Program-made: the position numbers and the translations under genes
Source of the DNA: a virus
Virus record (IMG/VR): IMGVR_UViG_3300032309_000997
Span: 1-39,347 of that record
Direction: 5' to 3' (one strand)
Length of the DNA stretch: 39,347 nt
The notes under the pieces: generated by a model
What the model saw: only the letters and a program-made list of their open reading frames with translations
The model's database searches: none
Told to the model about the DNA's origin: nothing
Shown: one piece after another, positions 21,501-28,497 of the stretch
Numbering within the stretch: the stretch's first letter is position 1
Layout: every line of letters starts with the position of its first letter

Positions 21501-24500
21501 CCCAACAAAACCACTCGGAGAACGACGCAACCCACCAGCCTGCTGAACAAGAGAATCAATTTCAGCACGAACCGCATCCAACTGGCGAGCAGCAGCACCA
21601 GCCTGAGCAGCACTCGGAGCAGCATCGCGCTCACCAACAAGACGCGCCTCCAACGCACGCAACTCAGCAGCACGAGCCTCCAACCGCTGCGCATTCTCAA
21701 CAAGCGCACGAGCCTCAGGCTGCTCAATACGACGCGCAACAACAGGAGCCATCTCACCACTACGAATCGCAGCAACAACACCATCCTGCTCACGCATCGC
21801 ACGATCAGCAACACGCAACGCATTAGCCCCACTCAAATCACCACGCTCAACAACAATATTGTCAAGAAGCGCCTGCATCTGAGCCTCAACCTCAGGCAAC
21901 CCAGCACGCCGCGCCTCATTACGCATCTCAACAATCGTCGCACGCAACGCATACACCTTCATCGCATACTGCCGAGCAAACTTACGAACATCACCAAGAC
22001 GACCAGCCTGCCGCGCAGCACTCATCGAATCCAAACGCTTCTGCAACTCGCCAAACAACGCCTGCCGCTTCTCATCCAACTTCTCCAACTGAGTAACCGG
22101 AGCATTCTTCTCAGCAGCAAACGCCCTAGCCTCAGCAACACGACCAGACTTCAACTCCGCAGCAGTCGCATCAATATGATCACGCATCGAAACAAGATCA
22201 CGAACATACCGCTGCTGCCGCATATCCGAAACAAACTTCACAACACGACTATCAGCAGGCATCTCAATCGTCGCAACATCACGCTCATCCCACAAATTAC
22301 GACGAGTAACCGCAACACGACCATCAGGCAACAATTCAACACTCGTCACACGAGCAGGAACCTTCTCACCACCCAAACCAATATTGATGTAATCACCCTC
22401 ACGCAACCCGCCCCACGTAACCGGACCACCACCCTTAGTACGACGCACAACACGCAACGACTCTGGCGAATCCATCCCCTTCAACGCATCAATAACCGAA
22501 GCCATCAACATATCCGAATCACGACCAAACGGACGCGCCACATTACGCGCATTCTCAATAATCACAGGATCAAGATCAACACTCGCCAACTTCTCATAAT
22601 GATCCGCATACGCACCAAACAACGCCTTACTACGCGGAGACACAGCCTCATCAGCAGACGCACGCCAAAACGCAGCCACATCACCCAACGAATAATCAGC
22701 ACCATCAGGAGTCTTAGGCGCACGCAACAACTCAACAGCCAACCGCTCACGCTGCCACCAACTCAACCCCTTAGCAGCCTCACGCAACGAATCAGTCGCA
22801 TTCGTCACAACAGCATCACGACGAGTAGCCATACCATGCAACCCACGCTTCGCCGACTTATTCACAACACGAGTCGCCAAACCCTCAAGCGTTTCATTAC
22901 CAGAGCGCAAACCACGCTCAACAAGCCGCGCCTTCGACCACAAAAACGCATTACCCCACAAATTCTTATTTGTCACACCAACCGGCAACGAAAGCGTTTC
23001 AGGAGTAGACGCCTCAAACTCTCCACCAAGCGTCTTCTTCGTCACCGTACCAACCGTAGCCTTCACACTACGATCAGTCTCAGCCAACCGACCCAACCCA
23101 GCAAGCGCTTGACCAACACGCCCACTCTCAGCACTAGGCGCATACACAAAACGATTAAACGCCAACTGTGGAAGCGCCTCACCCGTACCACCAACCGTAC
23201 GAGCAACAGCACCAGCACCACGACCACTCACACCAACCGCAGCACTACCAATCAGAATCGCATCCAACGGACGCTCCTGAACAAACGACGAAACAGCAGC
23301 CTCAACACCACGCCGCTCAATATCATCAGCCAAATACGTATACGGAGCAACAAACTGCTCACCCAACTCAACAACCTTGCCAAGATCACCAGACTTAGCA
23401 GCACCAACAAGCGTCGAACCAACAGCCACCAAACCAGCAGGCATCGAAGCCAACTGCGCCGTCTGCCGACGCAACCCAGCACCAACCTCACTTGTCGCAT
23501 CAGTCATACGAGTAAACGCGCGACGAGCCAACTCCGCATCCGTATAATCCCGCGGAATCGCAATATCCCAACCATTCCTCCGAGCCTGATCCAACAACAA
23601 CTTACGCTGCCACTTCTCCAACGGACCAAGAGCAGAACTCTCCTGCACCATCTGAATATCCGAAGCAGACGCCTGAGACTTAGCAGTATCAAGAAACGAC
23701 TGCATTGCAACCGCATCCTCTTTAGTCTTCTGACGCGCAATCAACTGGTCATACGTCAACTTACTACCAGCACTAGCCTTAGGCGCTAACCCAGCAGTAT
23801 CAGAAAAGAAACTCGCAATCGTATTATCCGGCGTCGAATAATACTTCGCACCAACACCAGACAAAAATGGCGACAACCAAGCAGGAACATCACCAACCTT
23901 CCCGCCAGCATCCTCAATCTTCTTACGTTTCTCCGGCGACATATCAGTCGTAAACTGAAGATTTGGCAAAGCACCAATCTGCCGAGCAAGCGTTGTCTCC
24001 TTTACACCCGGAGCGGGACGCCCAAGAGGAAAACGCTCAGCCTGAGCAGCAGGCGTAACAGCCTTCATCGAAGCGCCCTTAAAACCAACCGTCGGAAGAC
24101 GCGACTGACCAGCACTAGGACGCGCACCCTCAACAGGACTAGCCAACCACTCGCCAGCCTTCTTCAACACACCAACTTCAGCCTCTACACCACTAGCCTT
24201 ATACGCAACCGGAGCAACACGCTTAACAGCCTCAAACTCAGCACGCAACGCAGGAGTCGTACCAGTAACCTCCAACGCCTTATCCACAACCGGAGCAACA
24301 ACCTCATTTGCCTTACCAATACCCTCAATAAGACCCTTACCAGCACCACCAAACAACACCGGAGAAACAAGTTTCCCAACCTCAAGACCACCACGAACAC
24401 CACGATCAAGAGCATCAAGCGCATCCGCAGCACTCGCATACGCAGGACGCTTCTTAGCATTCAAATCAACAGCACGACCACGCGAAGACGTAGGAGTGCG

Positions 24501-24782
24501 CAACAAACCAGACTCAGAAAGAGCCTGCCGCACATCAACATCACCCTCAATATCACGACCCGTACGCGCCGTATACAAATCCTTCAAAGCCTGATGCTCA
24601 GCAGCACCAGCCGGAGAAGCAAGAAAATCTGGCGTCAACCCCGCACCATAACGAGGAGACAAACCAACATCACCAGCCGGAGCCTTAGGCTTCACACCCT
24701 TCGGCTTCGCGGCAACCGGCTTCACACCACCAGTCTCAACACCAAGAACTCGTCTACCAGTAAGAGTCGGCTTACGCGCCAT
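18600..24782 (-). CDS. Giant internal virion (DNA-ejection) protein, 2060 residues
   Basis: This is the largest gene, one-sixth of the genome. The N-terminus is basic and Pro/Gly-rich (first 30 residues). Long Arg/Ala/Glu helical stretches follow, with many A-A-R-Q-L-type heptads between about 900 and 1250. A hydrophobic region is near residues 1535-1565 (I-F-P-R-T-G-M-A-N-L-V-G-S-A-I-L), and an F-Q-Q-W-Y-R-H-I-L-R-L-T-F region is near 1740. The end is Pro/Ala-rich. Its place after the other internal proteins equals T7 gene 16, which is much shorter (about 1318). I see no lysozyme motif. The start has TAGACT 6 bases upstream and no Shine-Dalgarno site. Confidence 0.75.
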   Translation of the reverse strand: MARKPTLTGRRVLGVETGGVKPVAAKPKGVKPKAPAGDVGLSPRYGAGLTPDFLASPAGAAEHQALKDLYTARTGRDIEGDVDVRQALSESGLLRTPTSSRGRAVDLNAKKRPAYASAADALDALDRGVRGGLEVGKLVSPVLFGGAGKGLIEGIGKANEVVAPVVDKALEVTGTTPALRAEFEAVKRVAPVAYKASGVEAEVGVLKKAGEWLASPVEGARPSAGQSRLPTVGFKGASMKAVTPAAQAERFPLGRPAPGVKETTLARQIGALPNLQFTTDMSPEKRKKIEDAGGKVGDVPAWLSPFLSGVGAKYYSTPDNTIASFFSDTAGLAPKASAGSKLTYDQLIARQKTKEDAVAMQSFLDTAKSQASASDIQMVQESSALGPLEKWQRKLLLDQARRNGWDIAIPRDYTDAELARRAFTRMTDATSEVGAGLRRQTAQLASMPAGLVAVGSTLVGAAKSGDLGKVVELGEQFVAPYTYLADDIERRGVEAAVSSFVQERPLDAILIGSAAVGVSGRGAGAVARTVGGTGEALPQLAFNRFVYAPSAESGRVGQALAGLGRLAETDRSVKATVGTVTKKTLGGEFEASTPETLSLPVGVTNKNLWGNAFLWSKARLVERGLRSGNETLEGLATRVVNKSAKRGLHGMATRRDAVVTNATDSLREAAKGLSWWQRERLAVELLRAPKTPDGADYSLGDVAAFWRASADEAVSPRSKALFGAYADHYEKLASVDLDPVIIENARNVARPFGRDSDMLMASVIDALKGMDSPESLRVVRRTKGGGPVTWGGLREGDYINIGLGGEKVPARVTSVELLPDGRVAVTRRNLWDERDVATIEMPADSRVVKFVSDMRQQRYVRDLVSMRDHIDATAAELKSGRVAEARAFAAEKNAPVTQLEKLDEKRQALFGELQKRLDSMSAARQAGRLGDVRKFARQYAMKVYALRATIVEMRNEARRAGLPEVEAQMQALLDNIVVERGDLSGANALRVADRAMREQDGVVAAIRSGEMAPVVARRIEQPEARALVENAQRLEARAAELRALEARLVGERDAAPSAAQAGAAARQLDAVRAEIDSLVQQAGGLRRSPSGFVGALGALERRFEFVTGADVRSLMSGKGKYGEVVAAERPALLSVLGELRRKVEDGVQITKDDIAALVDAEVRVSRVERMVGKRKLYKGRDRSIVEPVGFGRKSVAQTIDTGLPKELVGAAFERGARLDELQARVVAREVAPSVATIREVRQMRKAALRQAELNRREAARIVERGRPIVNDANVKVVLDAASEQIAVELKQYRVSPVRFKIAKMRDEVESEWIARAELTGADPVLWVGTRRASFGASKQAERLRKPIDVSADSWIPPSRTMKNSGVVYARGEEDLRNLWMRLLTDTGRLYGNAAWVQDMQRFVDAISIRVDNVDARDAAVLNHAFEYVDESGKTIRLSEGDRVVSDARDWVAISADRRKPSRTTAQTGTVDIEDAGEQTLADLFAQETTPAMVEKGGSYYLIPRHLHDYVTKELADIAYRPTGAIGAVDKLTKQWRAFTLNIFPRTGMANLVGSAILAALAGAGPRSFYLAYRHLKYGDVAAPAALRQGFGASLTTEMSFRGIRSRLPSGTLDVGLGRGLSFDDPFAGLAWWMNTMRTFNGIAEDFGRLAVWYSKAYPAASRLADDGFVKTWTTGRQLSDKAQEYLDMLASGRATDEGLRALADEFTDFSYQWLGDLHAGGKANTLLRIAVPFQQWYRHILRLTFVTMPLKYPLRRLFLQRLGEIGNEYLARHGVYPSWMQDVVPIFMQEHPETNIQQDYILAWHAGSLAPFSTPASFAGGSSGYDEQVINATAGMLNPLFRNLFEVGYSLLTGTAKQVGGPTAISEVKNQAGNSIDAYSRDAGVYYVNTLQGMLPLSSIAVTSSGQVSSGNLLLSPSPKYLRGAEGVLPLNVTPQVAVGDVPGRDIYQLTQDLSPENAIALTMRFVMGGSPAWVIGHGDVEKSQFAAMANNSKSRFTKEMNNILRTAANNATYEQSVSGFQVQPSVPVPAPAATPVAPNVPAAPVAPSGFTGRKTIVGG

Positions 24783-24794
24783 GCGTACAGTCTA
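24783..24794 (-). promoter_or_regulatory. Putative leaderless -10 element before the 2060-residue gene
   Basis: TAGACT, GTACGC, then ATG at 24782; GG precedes the hexamer, whose TAG is also the stop codon of the upstream gene. It has the same hexamer as the element at 26100-26111. Confidence 0.45.
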
Positions 24795-26099
24795 CCCGGT
24801 CAGGTTAGCGATATCAGGCACATTCTTCAACAACCAATTCTGCGCCTTCTGCAACGACCAACGACCCTGACTCGCACGAACAACCTGACGACCAACACGA
24901 TCAAGAATCTGACCACGAGTCGGAGCAACATCAACCGTCTGCGCACCCATATCAACCGGCGTACCAATCACCTTCGCACTACCAAGAGTCGCCAACGCAG
25001 CCTCAGGCGTAGCACCATAAATCTCCTGCGACTTCGTAGCACCCAACGCATCAGAAATCATCACCGAATACTTCTTCAACCCAGTCGCCTTCTTATACGG
25101 AGCAACAAGACCAGCCGGATCATCAAGAATTGTCTGCAACGCCTCATTCAACGTCTTCTTACTCGCAGCACCATACTTCTGAGCATTAGCCGTAACCTGA
25201 TTCGCCAACTTCTGCAACGCAATCGTATTCCGCTGCTGACCCAAAGCCAACTGACCCTGCTTATACCCAATATCAGCAGCAAGCGTCTTCTCCTTAAAAC
25301 CAAGAAGCGCAGCATTCTGCTCAAGCGTCTGCTGAGCAGTAGCCTTCTGATACTCCTGATCCTGAATCTGACGCAAATACTTGGCCGTATCACCACTAAT
25401 ACGATTAGCACGCTCAACAAGCGCCTTTGTAAGATTCGAACCAGCCTGAGCCTGCAACCCCAAACCAATGGCACCAGCAGCAGGAACAAGACCAGCCGTC
25501 TGCGCCGTAAGATTCGCCATATTTGCAATAGCCATTGGATTAGCAGCAGCCACAGGAGCAGTATTCGGATTAGCGCCAGCCGCAGCCGCAGCAGAAGTGC
25601 CAGCACTCTGAGCCTGATTAGCAATATCGCTATACAAACGTTGCATACCAGCAATACCAGCAACATTCTGCGCATTCACAGCACCAAGACGAGAAGTAAG
25701 CGCATCCGTCAACCCACCAAGGCCAGCAACCTGCTGAGCGCCCTGTGCACGAAGATACGATTCACTCGGAGCGCCAACATTTGCAAGATCCTCTGCTTGC
25801 TTTCGAATATCGGCAGGAGACAAGAACGGCGTCATAAGCGGGTTGTACTGATTTGCCTTCGCCTCAGCAGCCGCCGCAGCATCCGCCTTTCGCTTATCAG
25901 CAGCCTTCTTACGAGCCGCATCACGACGCTTTTTATCAGCAGCAGCCTTCTCAGCAGCAGTAGGACCACTAGGAGCAGAAGTAGTAGACGGCGTAGATGG
26001 CTGCTGCGGCTTAGGCTTATATTCCGGCGTATACAACGTACTAGTAGCAGTATCTAGAAACGCCGCATTCGAACCGGGAGTAGCAACAAACTGAGGCAT
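24792..26099 (-). CDS. Ala/Gln-rich internal virion protein, 435 residues
   Basis: The N-terminal third contains a Pro/Ser/Ala linker and a K-K-R-R-D-A-A-R-K-K-A-A-D-K-R helix (about residues 55-85). The remainder is Ala/Gln/Asn-rich helix (A-N-L-T-A-Q-T-A-G-L, G-L-Q-A-Q-A-G), ending in a compact domain. Similar composition and position are found in T7-like ejection proteins gp14 and gp15. No enzymatic motif is visible. It lies between another Ala/Gln-rich gene and the giant protein. Confidence 0.7.
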   Translation of the reverse strand: MPQFVATPGSNAAFLDTATSTLYTPEYKPKPQQPSTPSTTSAPSGPTAAEKAAADKKRRDAARKKAADKRKADAAAAAEAKANQYNPLMTPFLSPADIRKQAEDLANVGAPSESYLRAQGAQQVAGLGGLTDALTSRLGAVNAQNVAGIAGMQRLYSDIANQAQSAGTSAAAAAGANPNTAPVAAANPMAIANMANLTAQTAGLVPAAGAIGLGLQAQAGSNLTKALVERANRISGDTAKYLRQIQDQEYQKATAQQTLEQNAALLGFKEKTLAADIGYKQGQLALGQQRNTIALQKLANQVTANAQKYGAASKKTLNEALQTILDDPAGLVAPYKKATGLKKYSVMISDALGATKSQEIYGATPEAALATLGSAKVIGTPVDMGAQTVDVAPTRGQILDRVGRQVVRASQGRWSLQKAQNWLLKNVPDIANLTG

Positions 26100-26111
26100 A
26101 AGTCTAGTCTA
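26100..26111 (-). promoter_or_regulatory. Putative leaderless -10 element before the 435-residue gene
   Basis: GG-TAGACT, AGACTT, then ATG at 26099. There is no Shine-Dalgarno site. Confidence 0.45.
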
Positions 26112-26116
26112 CCAGC

Positions 26117-27214
26117 CTAGTACTTCTTATTGCCCTTATACCGACCAGTAATTAGCGAATTAATATACGCCTTCTGCCGAGAAGTCAACTTATACGCAGA
26201 ATTATTCAACAAAGCACGAAGACCCTGACGAATCGCAGCATCATTCGTATTACGAGGAAGCGTCACATTACGAATAACATCCATAAAGGCACCCTCAGGC
26301 CCACCACTAAGCGCCCCACTTTCCGGAGTGCTAGTCAAGTTATACCCCAAATACGAAGGCTGAGAAGTAGTCTCCGAACCAGCAGACGTAGCAACAGGAA
26401 CCTCAACCGTAGACGTAATAGGAGCAGCAAGTCCCTCAGCCTGCGGAACAAGACCCTGATAAATCTGATTATAAAGCGCAGCCCACTTACCAAGATTCGT
26501 CGTATACTCGCCCTGCGCCTTACTCGTCAAAGCAGCATTAAGATTCTGAGCACTCTCAGCCTCAGCAAGCGCACCCTGAGCACGCATACCACTACGACGA
26601 ACACCAGCAAGCGCAGCATTCTGACCAATAGTCTGCTGAGTATTTGCACTAGTTGCAGCGGCACTACCAAGAGCGCCTTGCAAATAACCAGCCTGACCAG
26701 CCCGCAACGGCGTATAATCAAGCACAAGATTACTAATGTCACTAATTACATTGCCAGCCGCATCCTTGTAAACAGGATTACCCTTCGCATCAAACCCTGA
26801 CTGGCGAATAGTTCCCTTACCAGCAACATCGTTCGGAAGTCGAAACAATGGTTGACCCTTATCCGAACCCTCAGTAACACGATTAAGGACAACGCCATAC
26901 GCAGAACCAATCTGACTCTGCTCAGCACCAAGAACAGGAGTAGCAGCATTCGTCGCAACACCAGCACCCATCTGCGAATTCCACCACTCAGGAGTCGGCG
27001 GAGTACTTGTCGTAACAGTTTGCGTAGTCGTAACAGGAGGTGTCTGAATTGTTGTACCAGCAGCAGCAGCGCCAGCCGAAGGCTTAGGCGGCTTAATCTT
27101 CTTAGGAGGCTTAAAGCCAGCAGCAACAGCCTTAGGCGATCCCGGCCTAACGCCCTCCATACCCTTAGGCGTACCAGTCTTATTCGGATTAGGAATCTTG
27201 ATAGCAGTAGCCAC
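26117..27214 (-). CDS. Ala/Gly/Thr-rich internal virion protein, 365 residues
   Basis: The protein has a basic N-terminus (N-P-N-K-T-G-T-P-K-G-M), a low-complexity Ala/Thr/Pro segment (about 45-75) and an Ala/Gln-rich helical centre (A-A-A-T-S-A-N-T-Q-Q-T-I, A-L-A-E-A-E-S-A-Q-N). The basic tail ends G-R-Y-K-G-N-K-K-Y. It belongs with its two neighbours to the ejection-protein row. It starts at GTG 27214 in a TAGTG overlap with the previous stop, so it is probably coupled. Confidence 0.65.
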   Translation of the reverse strand: MATAIKIPNPNKTGTPKGMEGVRPGSPKAVAAGFKPPKKIKPPKPSAGAAAAGTTIQTPPVTTTQTVTTSTPPTPEWWNSQMGAGVATNAATPVLGAEQSQIGSAYGVVLNRVTEGSDKGQPLFRLPNDVAGKGTIRQSGFDAKGNPVYKDAAGNVISDISNLVLDYTPLRAGQAGYLQGALGSAAATSANTQQTIGQNAALAGVRRSGMRAQGALAEAESAQNLNAALTSKAQGEYTTNLGKWAALYNQIYQGLVPQAEGLAAPITSTVEVPVATSAGSETTSQPSYLGYNLTSTPESGALSGGPEGAFMDVIRNVTLPRNTNDAAIRQGLRALLNNSAYKLTSRQKAYINSLITGRYKGNKKY

Positions 27215-27474
27215 TAGCGGCCACCCATCATCTTCGCTTTAGTCTCCACGCCACCAAGAAGATTACCCTTCATACCACTAGCAACATCAGTCGGATTCGT
27301 CACAGCACCCATAACCGCAGCAGGATTCTGCGACATAATCTTCTGCTGATTCTTCTCCATCAACTTCTTCAACGAATCAACAAGCACAGTCTTAGGATCA
27401 ATAGCACTAGGAAGTCCGGCTGGCGCGGTCGGCTTATAGTTGACGCGCTGGGGTGCGTAAAGGGTGGATGCCAC
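27214..27474 (-). CDS. Small virion-region protein, 86 residues
   Basis: The 86-residue product has a Pro-rich N-terminus (A-P-Q-R-V-N-Y-K-P-T-A-P-A-G), an amphipathic Lys/Gln helix (about 30-50) and a Gly/Met-rich end. The function is unknown; the neighbours suggest a small internal or tail protein. The start is GTG 27474 with TATACT 6 bases upstream. Confidence 0.65.
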   Translation of the reverse strand: MASTLYAPQRVNYKPTAPAGLPSAIDPKTVLVDSLKKLMEKNQQKIMSQNPAAVMGAVTNPTDVASGMKGNLLGGVETKAKMMGGR

Positions 27475-27486
27475 GGTTAGAGTATA
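27475..27486 (-). promoter_or_regulatory. Putative leaderless -10 element before the 86-residue gene
   Basis: GG-TATACT, CTAACC, then GTG at 27474. TATACT is 5 of 6 to the -10 consensus. It lies in the 21-base gap after the collar fibre gene. Confidence 0.5.
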
Positions 27487-27495
27487 CCTATAGGG

Positions 27496-28497
27496 TTACG
27501 TCTTAATGATGTAATTAGTAATAAGTGTTGGCGGCATGTTCTGACTGTTACCAGAACCAGCGGCGCTTGTACCGTTAACGCCACCCCAAGTAGCAACACC
27601 ATTTGAACCCTGAACACCAGAGTTCCCCAAACCAAAACTAACATTATTAACATCAACACCATGATTGTGTGATTGAAGGCGTTGATCGCCGCCAACAATT
27701 CCAAGCGTAGTACCAACAATTCCCGAAGTAGACGTAACGCGACTAGCAGCAGTCCCACCCATATCGTCCTTACCAAACAACGCTCGACCACGAAGATCAG
27801 GAACAAGAAACGTTGTTGTATTATTAGCCCCCGTAAACTTGTAAGGACTAATCACAACACTTGTTGTGGTTGTAAGCGTGGCAGCGGCACTAATCACCAC
27901 CGTTGTCGCATTAGTCACACTATTAATTACAGCGCCAGTAGGAATACCATTCCCAGCAATACCCCAACCAACATGAGTAGCCGTACTCATCCCACTCAAA
28001 CCACTAACAGTAGTCGTACTATTTAAAACCGCCGAAACAAACGTTGTATTAATCGCAGCAAAAAGCGCAGCATACGTTGACCGGCTAACGTCCTGCCCAT
28101 AACACAACAACCAGCCCGACGGAGCATTAATACCCGTATACGCTTGAACTACGCCCGGAGGAGAAGTGTTGACAGGGGTCGCCCAATACGTGCCATTCCA
28201 AAAAAAGACACTCTGCGTATCAACTTCCCAAATCATTTGACCAACCACGGGATCAGCCGGACGACGAGTAGACAAACACGACACAGCACCAATAGTCAAC
28301 TGCTTAGCCAATGCGGGAACATTTGCGTTCATAACCGCCTGAGCCAAAGGCCCAGTATCACCCAATCCAAACCTGACCTGCTCAACCTGCGCATGAGTAA
28401 GCGGCTCCTGCCGATCAAGCGGAATGATACGAGAATCCGGCGGCTTAGGCATAGCCGGAACACTCGGCATCTCCGGAGGGTTATTCGCCCCAGCCAC
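27496..28497 (-). CDS. Tail collar-domain fibre protein with an inserted segment, 333 residues
   Basis: The N-terminal part (1-75) is Pro-rich then helical and may dock to the tail. A short module (about 79-106; G-Q-M-I-W-E-V-D-T...F-F-W-N-G) follows. A collar domain then starts (P-S-G-W-L-L-C-Y-G-Q, T-Y-A-A-L-F) and continues after an insertion of about 65 Ser/Thr/Val-rich residues with L-V-P-D-L-R-G-R-A-L-F-G, S-H-N-H-G and a Y-I-I-K-T end. It resembles the 207-residue fibre. The start is GTG 28497, in a TAGTG overlap, with TAGAAT 6 bases upstream. Confidence 0.85.
   Translation of the reverse strand: MAGANNPPEMPSVPAMPKPPDSRIIPLDRQEPLTHAQVEQVRFGLGDTGPLAQAVMNANVPALAKQLTIGAVSCLSTRRPADPVVGQMIWEVDTQSVFFWNGTYWATPVNTSPPGVVQAYTGINAPSGWLLCYGQDVSRSTYAALFAAINTTFVSAVLNSTTTVSGLSGMSTATHVGWGIAGNGIPTGAVINSVTNATTVVISAAATLTTTTSVVISPYKFTGANNTTTFLVPDLRGRALFGKDDMGGTAASRVTSTSGIVGTTLGIVGGDQRLQSHNHGVDVNNVSFGLGNSGVQGSNGVATWGGVNGTSAAGSGNSQNMPPTLITNYIIKT

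Noticed and set aside
19170-23789. Very long plus-strand open frames (19170-21131 and 21339-23789)
   Set aside because: They lie antisense to the 2060-residue gene and their translations are low-complexity Arg/Thr/Asn/Leu strings. They result from avoidance of TTA, CTA and TCA codons on the coding strand.
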